Below are positions 1 to 6,403 of a stretch of 7,381 bases of DNA, piece after piece (position 1 is the stretch's first letter; every line of letters begins with the position of its first letter). A program made the position numbers and the translations under genes. The stretch spans positions 1-7,381 of the forward strand of contig JAITQT010000481.1 of NCBI GenBank assembly GCA_031288745.1, written 5' to 3'. The notes beneath the pieces are model-generated. The model was not told where the DNA came from, made no database searches, and worked only from the letters and a program-made list of their open reading frames with translations. This stretch comes from Deltaproteobacteria bacterium (GTDB lineage Bacteria > Desulfobacterota > Desulfarculia > Adiutricales > Adiutricaceae).

Positions 1-50
1 ATGGTTGGAGCAGAGAGCTAAGTAGAAATGTTAAAAGAACTAATGTTAAG
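1..50 (+). repeat. Dispersed repeat, left copy (pair with 7330-7379)
   Basis: This 50-base stretch recurs in the same orientation at 7330-7379 with four mismatches (positions 10, 29, 30 and 32 of the repeat), so 46/50 bases are identical. Both copies begin ATGGTTGGA and end AATGTTAAG. No reading frame or family is recognised. The copies are diverged, so they are not a simple circular-contig overlap. A repeat at the very start and end of a sequence suggests the assembly breaks inside a multicopy family. The left copy may be truncated by the window edge. Confidence 0.8.
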
Positions 51-125
51 AACTTAAGGGTATGCTAAAACTTAATTACAACTCGAAAGTCGCTACCAGC
101 CGCAACGTGGGGAAAAAAAGACTTG

Positions 126-137
126 GTGAACGGTTAC
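126..137 (+). repeat. 12-bp motif GTGAACGGTTAC, copy 1
   Basis: The 12-mer GTGAACGGTTAC occurs here and at 7111-7122 on the + strand, and inverted at 6924-6935. All copies lie in the gene-free flanks and none in the genes. The similarity extends weakly on both sides (TTGGTGAACGGTTACG here). In one frame each copy reads Leu-Val-Asn-Gly-Tyr, which may be chance or a trace of a decayed repeated gene. Its function is unknown. Confidence 0.5.
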
Positions 138-223
138 GCAGATAATAATCTAAATCACGCTCAAAAATCGTTAAAAGATCCGGCCTATACGAGCGTCACT
201 CGTAACAAAGTGTTCTTCATTAA

Positions 224-337
224 TGATCGAAGTGGAAAAAATCCCCTTTATATATCTTTAAATTTATAACATAGGCTTATTACTAGTTAAATTTTTAGAT
301 TATTTTGTTTTTCAGAGGTTTTTTGCGTTTTGATCAA
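224..337 (+). mobile_element. MITE-like element, left copy (inverted relative to 374-487)
   Basis: This stretch matches the reverse complement of 374-487 over its whole length at roughly 80-85% by hand alignment, with one gap. Its ends are degenerate versions of the terminal inverted repeat seen perfectly in the right copy: TGATCGAAG at the left, and TTTTTTGCG followed by TTTTGATCA at the right. No coding capacity is visible. The size, terminal inverted repeats and AT-rich interior are typical of a miniature inverted-repeat transposable element. No target duplication is evident around this copy. It could alternatively be one arm of a long structured hairpin. Confidence 0.6.
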
Positions 338-373
338 ATAAAATTTACGGCTTTTTAAGCGAAGAAGCCAAAC

Positions 374-487
374 TTGATCGAAGCGCAAAAACCTCTTAAA
401 AGCAAAATAGTCTAACAAATTAACTAGTAATAAAGACATGTTACAAATTTAAAGACTGATAAAGGGGACTTTTTGCGCTTCGATCAA
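374..487 (-). mobile_element. MITE-like element, right copy with perfect 18-bp terminal inverted repeats
   Basis: The element starts TTGATCGAAGCGCAAAAA (374-391) and ends with its exact reverse complement (470-487), giving 18-bp perfect terminal inverted repeats on a 114-bp, non-coding, AT-rich unit. AAACTT stands at both borders (370-375 and 486-491). It could be a 6-bp target duplication if the element proper is GATCG...CGATC (376-485), although it overlaps the repeat ends. It lies in inverted orientation to the copy at 224-337, with a 36-base spacer that itself can form a small hairpin (349-353 with 365-369). No transposase is present, so any mobility would be in trans. Confidence 0.65.
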
Positions 488-622
488 ACTTAACCTAGAC
501 GGAGAAAGATAGTCCTAGACAGGCTAAAAGGCTAGGGCTGATAGAAAAAAAAATAGAAATGGAAGTTGGTAATTTTTTTTTATATACTAAAATTTTATAT
601 AAATTTGGCCTCTTAAATTTTA

Positions 623-651
623 TTGACAAATCCTCTCGGACATAGTAAATT
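623..651 (+). promoter_or_regulatory. Sigma-70-like promoter without an obvious gene
   Basis: A perfect -35 box TTGACA (623-628) is followed after 17 bases by TAAATT (646-651), which matches TATAAT at four of six positions. Transcription would begin near 658. The nearest gene, hycB, starts about 500 bases further on. In between there is only a 7-codon ATG frame (658-681), which is not considered real. It may drive a long leader for hycB-hydA, serve a lost gene, or be a chance match in AT-rich DNA. Confidence 0.4.
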
Positions 652-1051
652 ATAAGTATGAAAAAAAATCATAATTTTTAGTCATGGACTGGCCTCAATT
701 TACGTTTAGAGCCAAAAACTTAACTTTAAGGTTAAAAAAACCTTTGGCCTTTGGCTAGATTAAACTATTTTTTTGGCTGACCTTGGCTTATGGTAATTTA
801 GCATTCCGCTCTAGGAGCTATATAAGCCCGGGTTTTTTTTCGAAAACTTTGAGATGACCAAATCTTTTTTGACCTTAAGGTTTAGCTCAAATAATTACTC
901 CCTAAGCCGTAGTTAAAGTTTTGGGCCAAAAGGCCTTAGGTAGCTCGGCCCAACCTGATAAAGCGGTCAGAGGAAGGTTAGTTACTTACCAAAAGTTAGT
1001 TTCTTTTTTGAAATAAAAAAAATTATTTTATATTTTTTCTTTTATTAATAT

Positions 1052-1081
1052 TTAACTTATGCATTAAATATTATATATAAT
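1052..1081 (+). promoter_or_regulatory. Candidate promoter of hycB-hydA
   Basis: TATAAT (1076-1081) is preceded after 18 bases by TTAACT (1052-1057), which matches TTGACA at four of six positions. Transcription would start near 1088 and give a leader of about 70 bases. The surroundings are almost pure A/T, so a consensus -10 box is expected by chance and support is modest. No sigma-54 type -24/-12 element, which E. coli formate hydrogenlyase genes use, was spotted. Confidence 0.35.
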
Positions 1082-1159
1082 TTTTATTTTTTTTCTTTGA
1101 TTCTCTTTAAAAGTTCAAAGATTTAGCGCCGCCCCGCAGAGGGCTATTGAGGTAAAATC

Positions 1160-1741
1160 ATGGCCAATGACTTTGGTTTGTTCGTTGCTGCCGAACCCCT
1201 TAAGTGCACCGGTTGTCGAGCTTGCGAATTGGCTTGTTTTCAAGCCCATAACGTCGGACGCAACCAAGTGGGGAAAACTGTAGGTACTATAGGCACGCCT
1301 GTTACCCCTAAATTATACGTAACGGTGATAGAGACAGCCAGCATGCCCGTTCAATGTAAACATTGTGAAAATTCCCCTTGTAAGGCCGTTTGTAAGCAGT
1401 CGGCCATTATTCGTCTGGGGCATCAGGTGATAGTCGATGAAAATAAATGCATCGGCTGCAAGGACTGTTTAGTAGCCTGCCCATTTGGCGCGGTCACTCT
1501 ATTGCCCTATTATAACAAGCGTAAACCCGTCAAACAGTCAGGTTCTAACGAAGATAAAGTGGCCGCCTCCAAATGCGATCTGTGTTTCGAGGAAGTCGAC
1601 GGCCCGGCCTGCGTCAGAGCCTGTCCCAACGAAGCCCTAAGGGTTTCAGACATTAACGAAGATCGTAAGAAGAAAAATATAGCGGCTGCCGAGGCTTTGG
1701 CCGTAGTTAACGCCGGCACCCCTGAAAGGAGAGCATTGTAA
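1160..1741 (+). CDS. hycB: HycB-like electron-transfer protein with four [4Fe-4S] clusters (HDCR subunit, hydrogenase side)
   Basis: A 193-residue cytoplasmic iron-sulfur protein expected to carry electrons between the [FeFe] hydrogenase and the formate dehydrogenase. Sixteen cysteines lie in four groups: 16/19/22/26, 66/69/74/78, 97/100/103/107 and 139/142/151/155. This is the four-cluster layout of the HycB/HydN/DmsB family. The ATG is chosen because GAGG (1149-1152) lies seven bases upstream and the first cysteine motif follows at once. The stop codon shares one base with the hydA start (TAATG), which implies translational coupling. After the last cysteine about 38 residues remain, with a charged, alanine-rich and probably helical stretch around residues 168-184. 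No signal peptide or membrane segment is visible. HycB is the family name; whether it equals HycB3 or HycB4 of HDCR cannot be decided here. Confidence 0.9.
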   Translation: MANDFGLFVAAEPLKCTGCRACELACFQAHNVGRNQVGKTVGTIGTPVTPKLYVTVIETASMPVQCKHCENSPCKAVCKQSAIIRLGHQVIVDENKCIGCKDCLVACPFGAVTLLPYYNKRKPVKQSGSNEDKVAASKCDLCFEEVDGPACVRACPNEALRVSDINEDRKKKNIAAAEALAVVNAGTPERRAL

Positions 1742-3126
1742 TGACCACCATAATCGCTATAGACGAGGAGCTGTGCACCGGCTGTCAGGAATGTTCCCGG
1801 GTTTGCCCAAATCTGGCCATAGAAGGGCTGCCTCATAAGCCACAGAAAATTAATGTTGATAAATGCGTTAATTGCGGTCAATGCGTCCAAAAATGTAAGT
1901 CCTACGCTTCGGCGGCCGAGCACGGTTTCGGGGCGCGAGATAAGGTCAGAATACTGCGCAATCTCCCAGAATCAGTTACTGAACCAATCTTTGCGGCCTA
2001 TAACGTCAGTCATATCGACGAGGTTTTGCGCGCTTTGGCCGATCCCAATTTAGAGACTTGGGTTTCCAGCGCTCCGGCCGTTCGCGTGGCCATAGCCGAA
2101 GAATTTGGGGCCCCCTTGGGTACTCTGGCTGCGGGAAAATTGGCCGCGGCCTTAAGACGCGTAGGTTTCGATAAGATATACGACACAAACTTTGCCGCCG
2201 ATGTAACTATTATGGAAGAGGGAAGCGAGCTTATAGAGCGGGTTAAAAATAACGGCGTCTTACCTATGTTCACTTCCTGTTGTCCGGCTTGGGTGCGCTA
2301 TTTAGAGCTTAACTATCCTGAGTTAAGAAAGCATCTTTCGACTACCAAGAGCCCACAACAGATCCAAGGCGTTTTGGAGAAGACCTACGGTGCCCGCTAC
2401 GCAAATATTGATCCTAAAAAAATTTATTCTGTTTCCATTATGCCCTGTACCGCTAAGCAGTTTGAGAGCGGCCGGCCGGAAATGGTCGATAGCGGCTCTC
2501 GCGATGTGGACGTGGTCCTAACCACTCGGGAACTAGCCTATTTAATTAAACTTAAGGGCATTGATTTTCTAAATCTTCCTGACGAGACTTTTGATTTACC
2601 CATGGGCGATTACACCGGGGCCGGAGAAATCTTTGGCGTGACCGGTGGGGTTATGGAAGCGGCCCTTAGGACCGGTTACGAGCTATTGACCGGGCAAGCC
2701 CTCCCCAATTTAGACATCACCGCCGTCAGAGGGACCGACGGTTTTCGCACTGCTAATATATCGGTGGGCGACTTAACTTTAAAGGTGGGTGTGGTTACTG
2801 GCCTTAAAAACGTTAAGCCGGTTTTAGAGTCTTTAAAGGCGGGTCAGCTTGACCTCCATTTTGTGGAAGTCATGACCTGTCCCGAAGGTTGTGTTACCGG
2901 AGGCGGGCAGCCCAAGTTAATCGTAGATAAAGACTTCGAGGACGCTTATAAAGCCCGCACCAAATCGACTTACGATCACGATTTGCAGCTACCATTGCGT
3001 AAATCTCACGAAAACCCCTCGGTTATCAAACTCTATGAATCTTTTCTCCAAAAGCCTTTAGGACATGAAAGCCATATTCTTTTGCACACCGCTTATTGCG
3101 GCGATTCTAAAGACGGCCACCACTAA
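1741..3126 (+). CDS. hydA2: [FeFe] hydrogenase with N-terminal 2x[4Fe-4S] domain (HydA2-like HDCR subunit)
   Basis: A 461-residue cytoplasmic hydrogenase that interconverts H2 with protons and electrons. The N-terminus has a bacterial ferredoxin domain with cysteines 12/15/18/22 and 42/45/48/52, one for each of two [4Fe-4S] clusters. The H-cluster motifs follow: TSCCPAW at 178-184, MPCTAK at 234-239 with Glu242, and E376-V-M-T-C-P-E-G-C384 leading to GGGQP (387-391). They contain the expected H-cluster cysteines and the proton-relay cysteine of the first motif. The C-terminus has the small-subunit-like segment ending SHILLHT. The [2Fe-2S] and extra domains of larger electron-bifurcating HydA are absent, as in HydA2 of HDCR. 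AAGGAG (1726-1731) sits nine bases before the ATG, inside the end of hycB. Maturases HydE, HydF and HydG must be elsewhere. Assignment to HDCR rather than a stand-alone hydrogenase rests on the neighbouring fdhF and hycB genes. Confidence 0.92.
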   Translation: MTTIIAIDEELCTGCQECSRVCPNLAIEGLPHKPQKINVDKCVNCGQCVQKCKSYASAAEHGFGARDKVRILRNLPESVTEPIFAAYNVSHIDEVLRALADPNLETWVSSAPAVRVAIAEEFGAPLGTLAAGKLAAALRRVGFDKIYDTNFAADVTIMEEGSELIERVKNNGVLPMFTSCCPAWVRYLELNYPELRKHLSTTKSPQQIQGVLEKTYGARYANIDPKKIYSVSIMPCTAKQFESGRPEMVDSGSRDVDVVLTTRELAYLIKLKGIDFLNLPDETFDLPMGDYTGAGEIFGVTGGVMEAALRTGYELLTGQALPNLDITAVRGTDGFRTANISVGDLTLKVGVVTGLKNVKPVLESLKAGQLDLHFVEVMTCPEGCVTGGGQPKLIVDKDFEDAYKARTKSTYDHDLQLPLRKSHENPSVIKLYESFLQKPLGHESHILLHTAYCGDSKDGHH

Positions 3127-3248
3127 GCTTTTCGTTGGCCAATTTTTTTAGCCTCTTTAGCCATCTTAGTTTTCGAAGCCTGGGTTCTAGTTGGCTCTTT
3201 TTTTTATATAATTTGGCGGGGCCTTTGGCTCTAAGAGGATAAAATTTT

Positions 3249-3284
3249 AACGGCTCGTTAAGGTAACCTTGACGAGCCGTTTTT
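3249..3284 (+). terminator. Rho-independent terminator after hydA
   Basis: A 14-bp stem (left arm 3250-3263, right arm 3267-3280, one G-U pair) closes on a three-base TAA loop and is followed by a run of T (3280-3284). An A at 3249 can extend the pairing. It lies 123 bases after the hydA stop and is the clearest end of the hycB-hydA transcript. Confidence 0.9.
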
Positions 3285-3304
3285 CAGTGTGCCCTCTGGG
3301 GCGC

Positions 3305-3328
3305 GTGTCAGTCGAAGTGTCAGTCGAT
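3305..3328. repeat. 12-base tandem duplication
   Basis: GTGTCAGTCGA occurs at 3305-3315 and again at 3317-3327, giving two units of period 12 in the convergent spacer. No function is recognised. Confidence 0.6.
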
Positions 3329-3432
3329 CAAACTCCGCGCTCGCAAAATTTGACGATACAATAGTTCACCTTTAGTATTGGTGAATATTGGTGATAAAAT
3401 AGTTTTTAACTGTCTAATTTGGGTTAAAACGC

Positions 3433-3460
3433 AAAAAAAATAATCTCTGATTAAAAGAGA
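3433..3460 (-). terminator. Possible second terminator for the fdhF-hycB transcript
   Basis: On the minus strand a five-base stem (TCTCT at 3460-3456 with AGAGA at 3448-3444) is followed after three bases by a run of eight U residues (3440-3433). The stem is weak, so this would at most back up the stronger hairpin at 3465-3511. Confidence 0.35.
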
Positions 3461-3464
3461 GGTT

Positions 3465-3511
3465 AAAAAAAGCGGGAAGAAAGCGGTGCGAGCCGCAATT
3501 TTCCCGCTTTT
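3465..3511 (-). terminator. Terminator after fdhF-hycB, possibly bidirectional
   Basis: On the minus strand the arms AAAAGCGGGAA (3511-3501) and TTCCCGCTTTT (3478-3468) pair over 11 bases, and the U-run continues to 3465. A nested stem GCGG/CCGC lies inside the loop. It begins about 20 bases after the hycB stop. On the plus strand the same hairpin is followed by TTTT, so it could also stop read-through from hydA. Confidence 0.85.
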
Positions 3512-3531
3512 ATAGTTTAGGGTTTACAATT

Positions 3532-4080
3532 TTAAGGTTGAGGTCGGCCGCATAGCTCGGGAGCGGAGGCGGCTTTTAGGGTGTTTTGCCTTTTAAGGGT
3601 AAGGCTGTGACTTAAGCCATCTTCGTCGACTAATCTTAGGGCCTCGGTCGGGCAGACCCTCTTGCAAGCCGGCCCTCCCTCCAAACCGTCGCAGAGATCG
3701 CATTTGAGGGCTACTGAACGGCGGGAGCCGTCGGGATTGACCTCAAATCCCAAGGCGACCATGCGAATGGCCCCGAATGGGCAAGCTTCGGCGCAGGACT
3801 TACAGCCAATGCATTTGGCTTGGTCGATTAAAACCTTGCCGTCCATCGTGCTAATAGCATCCGAGCGGCAGACCGCTTTACAAGCTGGGTTTTCGCAATG
3901 TTTGCACTGGATGGGCACGCTAACGCTCCAGGTCTTAATGACTTTAAGACGAGGATGAAAATCATAGCCGTCTGGATCTATTTCAAAGATGCGTTTACCC
4001 TCGTGGGCTACCACGCAGGCAATAGTGCAAGTCCGGCAGCCTATGCATAGTAACGGATCTCCTTGGACATAGTGATTCAT
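3532..4080 (-). CDS. hycB: HycB-like electron-transfer protein with four [4Fe-4S] clusters (HDCR subunit, formate dehydrogenase side)
   Basis: A 182-residue paralogue of the hycB at 1160-1741. Sixteen cysteines form four groups (12/15/18/22, 59/62/67/71, 90/93/96/100, 127/130/139/143), giving four [4Fe-4S] sites; Cys177 near the C-terminus is extra. The arrangement matches HycB/HydN, the partners of FdhF-type formate dehydrogenases. The ATG overlaps the fdhF stop as ATGA (4077-4080), and GGAGG (4094-4090) lies nine bases upstream, so translation is probably coupled to fdhF. It has no signal peptide or membrane segment and should act in the cytoplasm, taking electrons from or to the FdhF cluster. 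In HDCR two different HycB proteins link the two catalytic subunits, and the window has exactly two. HydN, a formate hydrogenlyase accessory protein, is the alternative name for a protein of this type. Confidence 0.9.
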   Translation of the reverse strand: MNHYVQGDPLLCIGCRTCTIACVVAHEGKRIFEIDPDGYDFHPRLKVIKTWSVSVPIQCKHCENPACKAVCRSDAISTMDGKVLIDQAKCIGCKSCAEACPFGAIRMVALGFEVNPDGSRRSVALKCDLCDGLEGGPACKRVCPTEALRLVDEDGLSHSLTLKRQNTLKAASAPELCGRPQP

Positions 4081-6275
4081 GCGGCCCGACCTCCAATTTT
4101 TTTAAGCTCGATACCCATGCTCTGACGGATATTGAGGTACTCGTCTTGGACGTATTTTTCAGCCCAAGCCTGATCAGCGATCTTTTCCACCCGACAGGCG
4201 CAGTACTTATATTCCGGAGTGTTGGAAATGGGATCTAAAGAGGCGATGGTCAGTTCGTTACAGGCCCCTATCCACCACTGATAGGTCATATAAACCGCTT
4301 GCTTTTTTACACGGTCAGTAGGTAGGCACCTTGCGACGCAGTGACCTCGCTTGGAAAGGACCTTGACCAGCTCTCCGTGCTTGACCCCTAACTCATCGCA
4401 CAGTTCGGGGTTCATCTGTACCCAGCCCGGTTCGTCTTCAAGGTTGCGCAGCAATCGGCAGTTGCCGCTCATAGTCCTAACGGAGTAATGGCCCACTTCT
4501 CTCGCTGTGGAGAGGATTAAGGGATACTCGTCGTTTTCAAGTTCCGTGGGCGGTTGCCAATCAATGGAGGAGAATTTGGCCTTTCCGTCGGGATTAGCGA
4601 AATGCCCGTCTTTGTGTAGGAAACTAGTACCCTTATCGGAGAGGTCTCTACTGCGACACGGCCACTGGATATTTACATATTTGTCCAGTTTTTCATAGGT
4701 GGCCCCATAAAAGCCAGGGCATAGCTCAATAACTTCGTTCCAGATTTGCTCGGTGTTATCGTACTTCATGGGATAGCCAATGGCCGTGGAGATACGGCTG
4801 ATGATTTCCCAGTCGGTTAAAACGTCGGCGTCGGCGGGTGGCTCGATGACCTTGCGGATACGCTGAAAGCCTCTATCACAACAAGAAAAGACGCCGTCGT
4901 GCTCGTTCCAGCCAGTCGAAGGTAATATTACATCGGCGTATTGGCCGGTCCGGTTCATGTAAATGTCCTGGAGGATCACTAGCTCAATTTTCGATAGTGA
5001 CTCTCTAACTTCAGCTAGGTCGGGATCCGATTGGGCTGGGTCTTCGCCGAAGACATAATAGGCCCGGATCTTTTTTTCTTCCGACTCGTGTAGAACGTAA
5101 TGGGGTACTTGGGTTAAGGGGATACCAACCTTATTAGATAACGCAACGCCCCAGGCCTTTTCAAATTTAGCCTGAATCTCCGGCACGGTGACATTTTGGT
5201 AGCCGGGATAAGAGTTTGGTAAGGCCCCCATGTCGCAGGCACCTTGGACGTTATTTTGTCCGCGAACCGGCCCAATGCCCACGCCCCAACGGCCGAAGTT
5301 ACCAGTCATGATGGCTAAATTAGCTAGCCCCTTAACTACATTAACCGCTTGAGCGAACTGGCAGACGCCCATACCGTAGAGGATCATAGACTGACCGGAA
5401 GTGGCGTACATTCGGGCGGCCCTGCGGATATCCTCAGGACTGACCTGGGTTATCTCGGCAACGGATTCCGGGGTGTACTTGGCGGCAAGTTCTTTAAACT
5501 CATCGAAGCCTAAAGAATGCTCGGCTATAAATTTATCGTCGCAGAGGCCCTCTTCTATAATCACATGGGCTATAGAGTTGACTAAAGCTAAATTTGAGCC
5601 GTTTCTAAGCTGGATGTGGAGGTCGGCAATTCTAGCCGTTTCGATACGCCTGGGATCGACGCAGATAATTTGGGCCCCCTTGCGCTTGGCTCGGACTATG
5701 CGCCTAGCCACGATGGGATGAGAATCAGCCCCGTTGTAACCGAAAACAAATAAGAGTTTAGCGTCCTCGATTTCGTGAACGCCATTGCTCATTGCCCCTG
5801 AACCTAAAGAATACAGTAGACCCGCTACTGAAGGGGCGTGTCATATCCGGGCGCAGTGGTCGACATTGTTGGTCCCCACCGCTGCCCTCGCGAATTTTTG
5901 CATGACATAGTTAGCTTCGTTACCTGCCCCTCTGGCCGAACCGGTGCACATAATCGAGTCCGGTCCATGCTTGGTCTTAATCTCTTTGAGCTTGGTAGCG
6001 GTGTAATCAATAGCTTCATCCCAGCTAACTTCTTCTAGCGGCGCTCCTTTACCGCCTCGCCTGATCATTGGTTTTTTAAGCCTTTTTGTCAGGATTTGGG
6101 GATCGTTAATATAATCCCAACCGTAATGGCCCTTGAGGCATAAGGTCCCTTCGTTGGTCCGGCCCATAGCTGGCACGGCCTCCAGAATTTGGTTGCGCTC
6201 AGGGTCGACCTTAAACAAGATCTGACAGCCCGCACCGCAGTAAGCGCAGGTGGTTTGTACTTCCTTAATCGACAT
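4077..6275 (-). CDS. fdhF: Selenocysteine-containing formate dehydrogenase H (HDCR catalytic subunit)
   Basis: A 732-residue molybdenum- or tungsten-dependent formate dehydrogenase that interconverts CO2 and formate. Two frames joined at an in-frame UGA (5843-5841) form one gene: residue 145 is read as selenocysteine. The junction Ala-Arg-Ile-Sec-His-Ala-Pro-Ser-Val matches the active site of E. coli FdhF (Sec140-His141). Cys10, 13, 17 and 46 bind one [4Fe-4S] cluster, with Lys48 next to it. Arg338 in GPVRGQNNVQG corresponds to the E. coli substrate arginine. The C-terminus has the cofactor-binding segments YMTYQWWIGACNEL and TPEYKYC. The length fits (E. coli 715). ATG 6275 is preferred over the in-frame UUG 6302 because AAAGGA lies eight bases before it and it aligns with the family N-terminus. 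The stop overlaps hycB. No Tat signal is seen, so it is cytoplasmic. Confidence 0.95.
5804..5843 (-). promoter_or_regulatory. Bacterial SECIS element and selenocysteine UGA of fdhF
   Basis: The UGA at 5843-5841 is followed on the minus strand by a hairpin with arms CAGUAG (5830-5825) and CUACUG (5819-5814) and a CGGGU loop. The stem starts ten bases after the UGA. Aligned with the E. coli fdhF SECIS, the U at position 17 and the apical GGUCU are kept, and these are the features SelB contacts in E. coli. It directs insertion of selenocysteine rather than termination. Confidence 0.88.
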
Positions 6276-6288
6276 AAGGACGGTCCTT
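6276..6288 (-). promoter_or_regulatory. Palindrome covering the fdhF ribosome binding site
   Basis: On the minus strand AAGGACCGTCCTT is directly followed by the fdhF ATG. The Shine-Dalgarno AAGGA is mirrored exactly by TCCTT, giving six-base arms around one central base. An RNA hairpin with four pairs and a five-base loop could mask the ribosome site, or the DNA could bind a dimeric protein. It may be chance. Confidence 0.35.
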
Positions 6289-6403
6289 TCTCTCTCCAAC
6301 AAATAGTGGAGAACTAAATCGAATGAGACGATTTTTCTAGTTTAAATAGATAAGGTTGGCTAAAATAAATAAAAATAGTTGTTATTAAAAAATTTAAGTG
6401 TTT

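Larger units (their letters stand above)
1..1159. other. Long AT-rich non-coding region upstream of hycB-hydA
   Basis: No convincing gene is seen in 1159 bases. The region holds the end repeat (1-50), one copy of a short repeated motif (126-137), a pair of inverted MITE-like elements (224-487), a consensus-like promoter (623-651) far from any gene, and an almost pure A/T tract (about 1010-1098) just before the hycB leader. One frame is open from 69 to the stop at 267-269 (66 codons) but has no ATG and runs into the MITE-like element, so it is not called. The stretch 652-1000 has small inverted repeats, for example seven-base arms at 921-927 and 947-953, but nothing recognisable. It may be decayed sequence. 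Confidence 0.6.
3127..3531. other. Convergent intergenic spacer between hydA and hycB
   Basis: This 405-base gap lies between two gene pairs that point at each other. It has no gene. It holds a strong terminator for the hydA side (3249-3284), a 12-base tandem duplication (3305-3328), a pair of TATTGGTGA repeats (3376-3384 and 3386-3394) beside TTCACC (3364-3369), and one or two terminators for the fdhF-hycB side (3433-3511). The tandem motifs have no assigned function. Confidence 0.6.

Noticed and set aside
808..840. Terminator at GCTC-TAG-GAGC before the T-run at 833-840
   Set aside because: The stem is four bases and the T-run starts 15 bases later, so the geometry is wrong.
1510..1923. 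137-residue minus-strand reading frame across the hycB-hydA junction
   Set aside because: It lies opposite two well-supported genes with clear cysteine motifs and has no ribosome site or recognisable content.
3126..3205. Terminators at TTGGCCAA plus T-run (near 3135) and at AGCC/GGCT plus T-run (3177-3205)
   Set aside because: The first palindrome has no room for a loop and the second has only a four-base stem; the hairpin at 3249-3284 is far stronger.
5841..5843. fdhF as a pseudogene split by a stop codon
   Set aside because: The codon is UGA at the exact position of the FdhF selenocysteine, both halves are in the same frame, and a SECIS-like hairpin follows.
5401..6038. Plus-strand reading frames opposite fdhF (5401-5721 and 5838-6038)
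   Set aside because: They are antisense to conserved FdhF sequence and encode nothing recognisable.
6276..6302. Longer fdhF start at UUG 6302
   Set aside because: ATG 6275 has a well-placed AAAGGA and fits the family N-terminus; the nine extra residues have no support.
6316..6334. AAATCG/CGATTT inverted repeat as an operator before fdhF
   Set aside because: The six-base, AT-rich arms are easily expected by chance here, and no known regulator motif is recognised.
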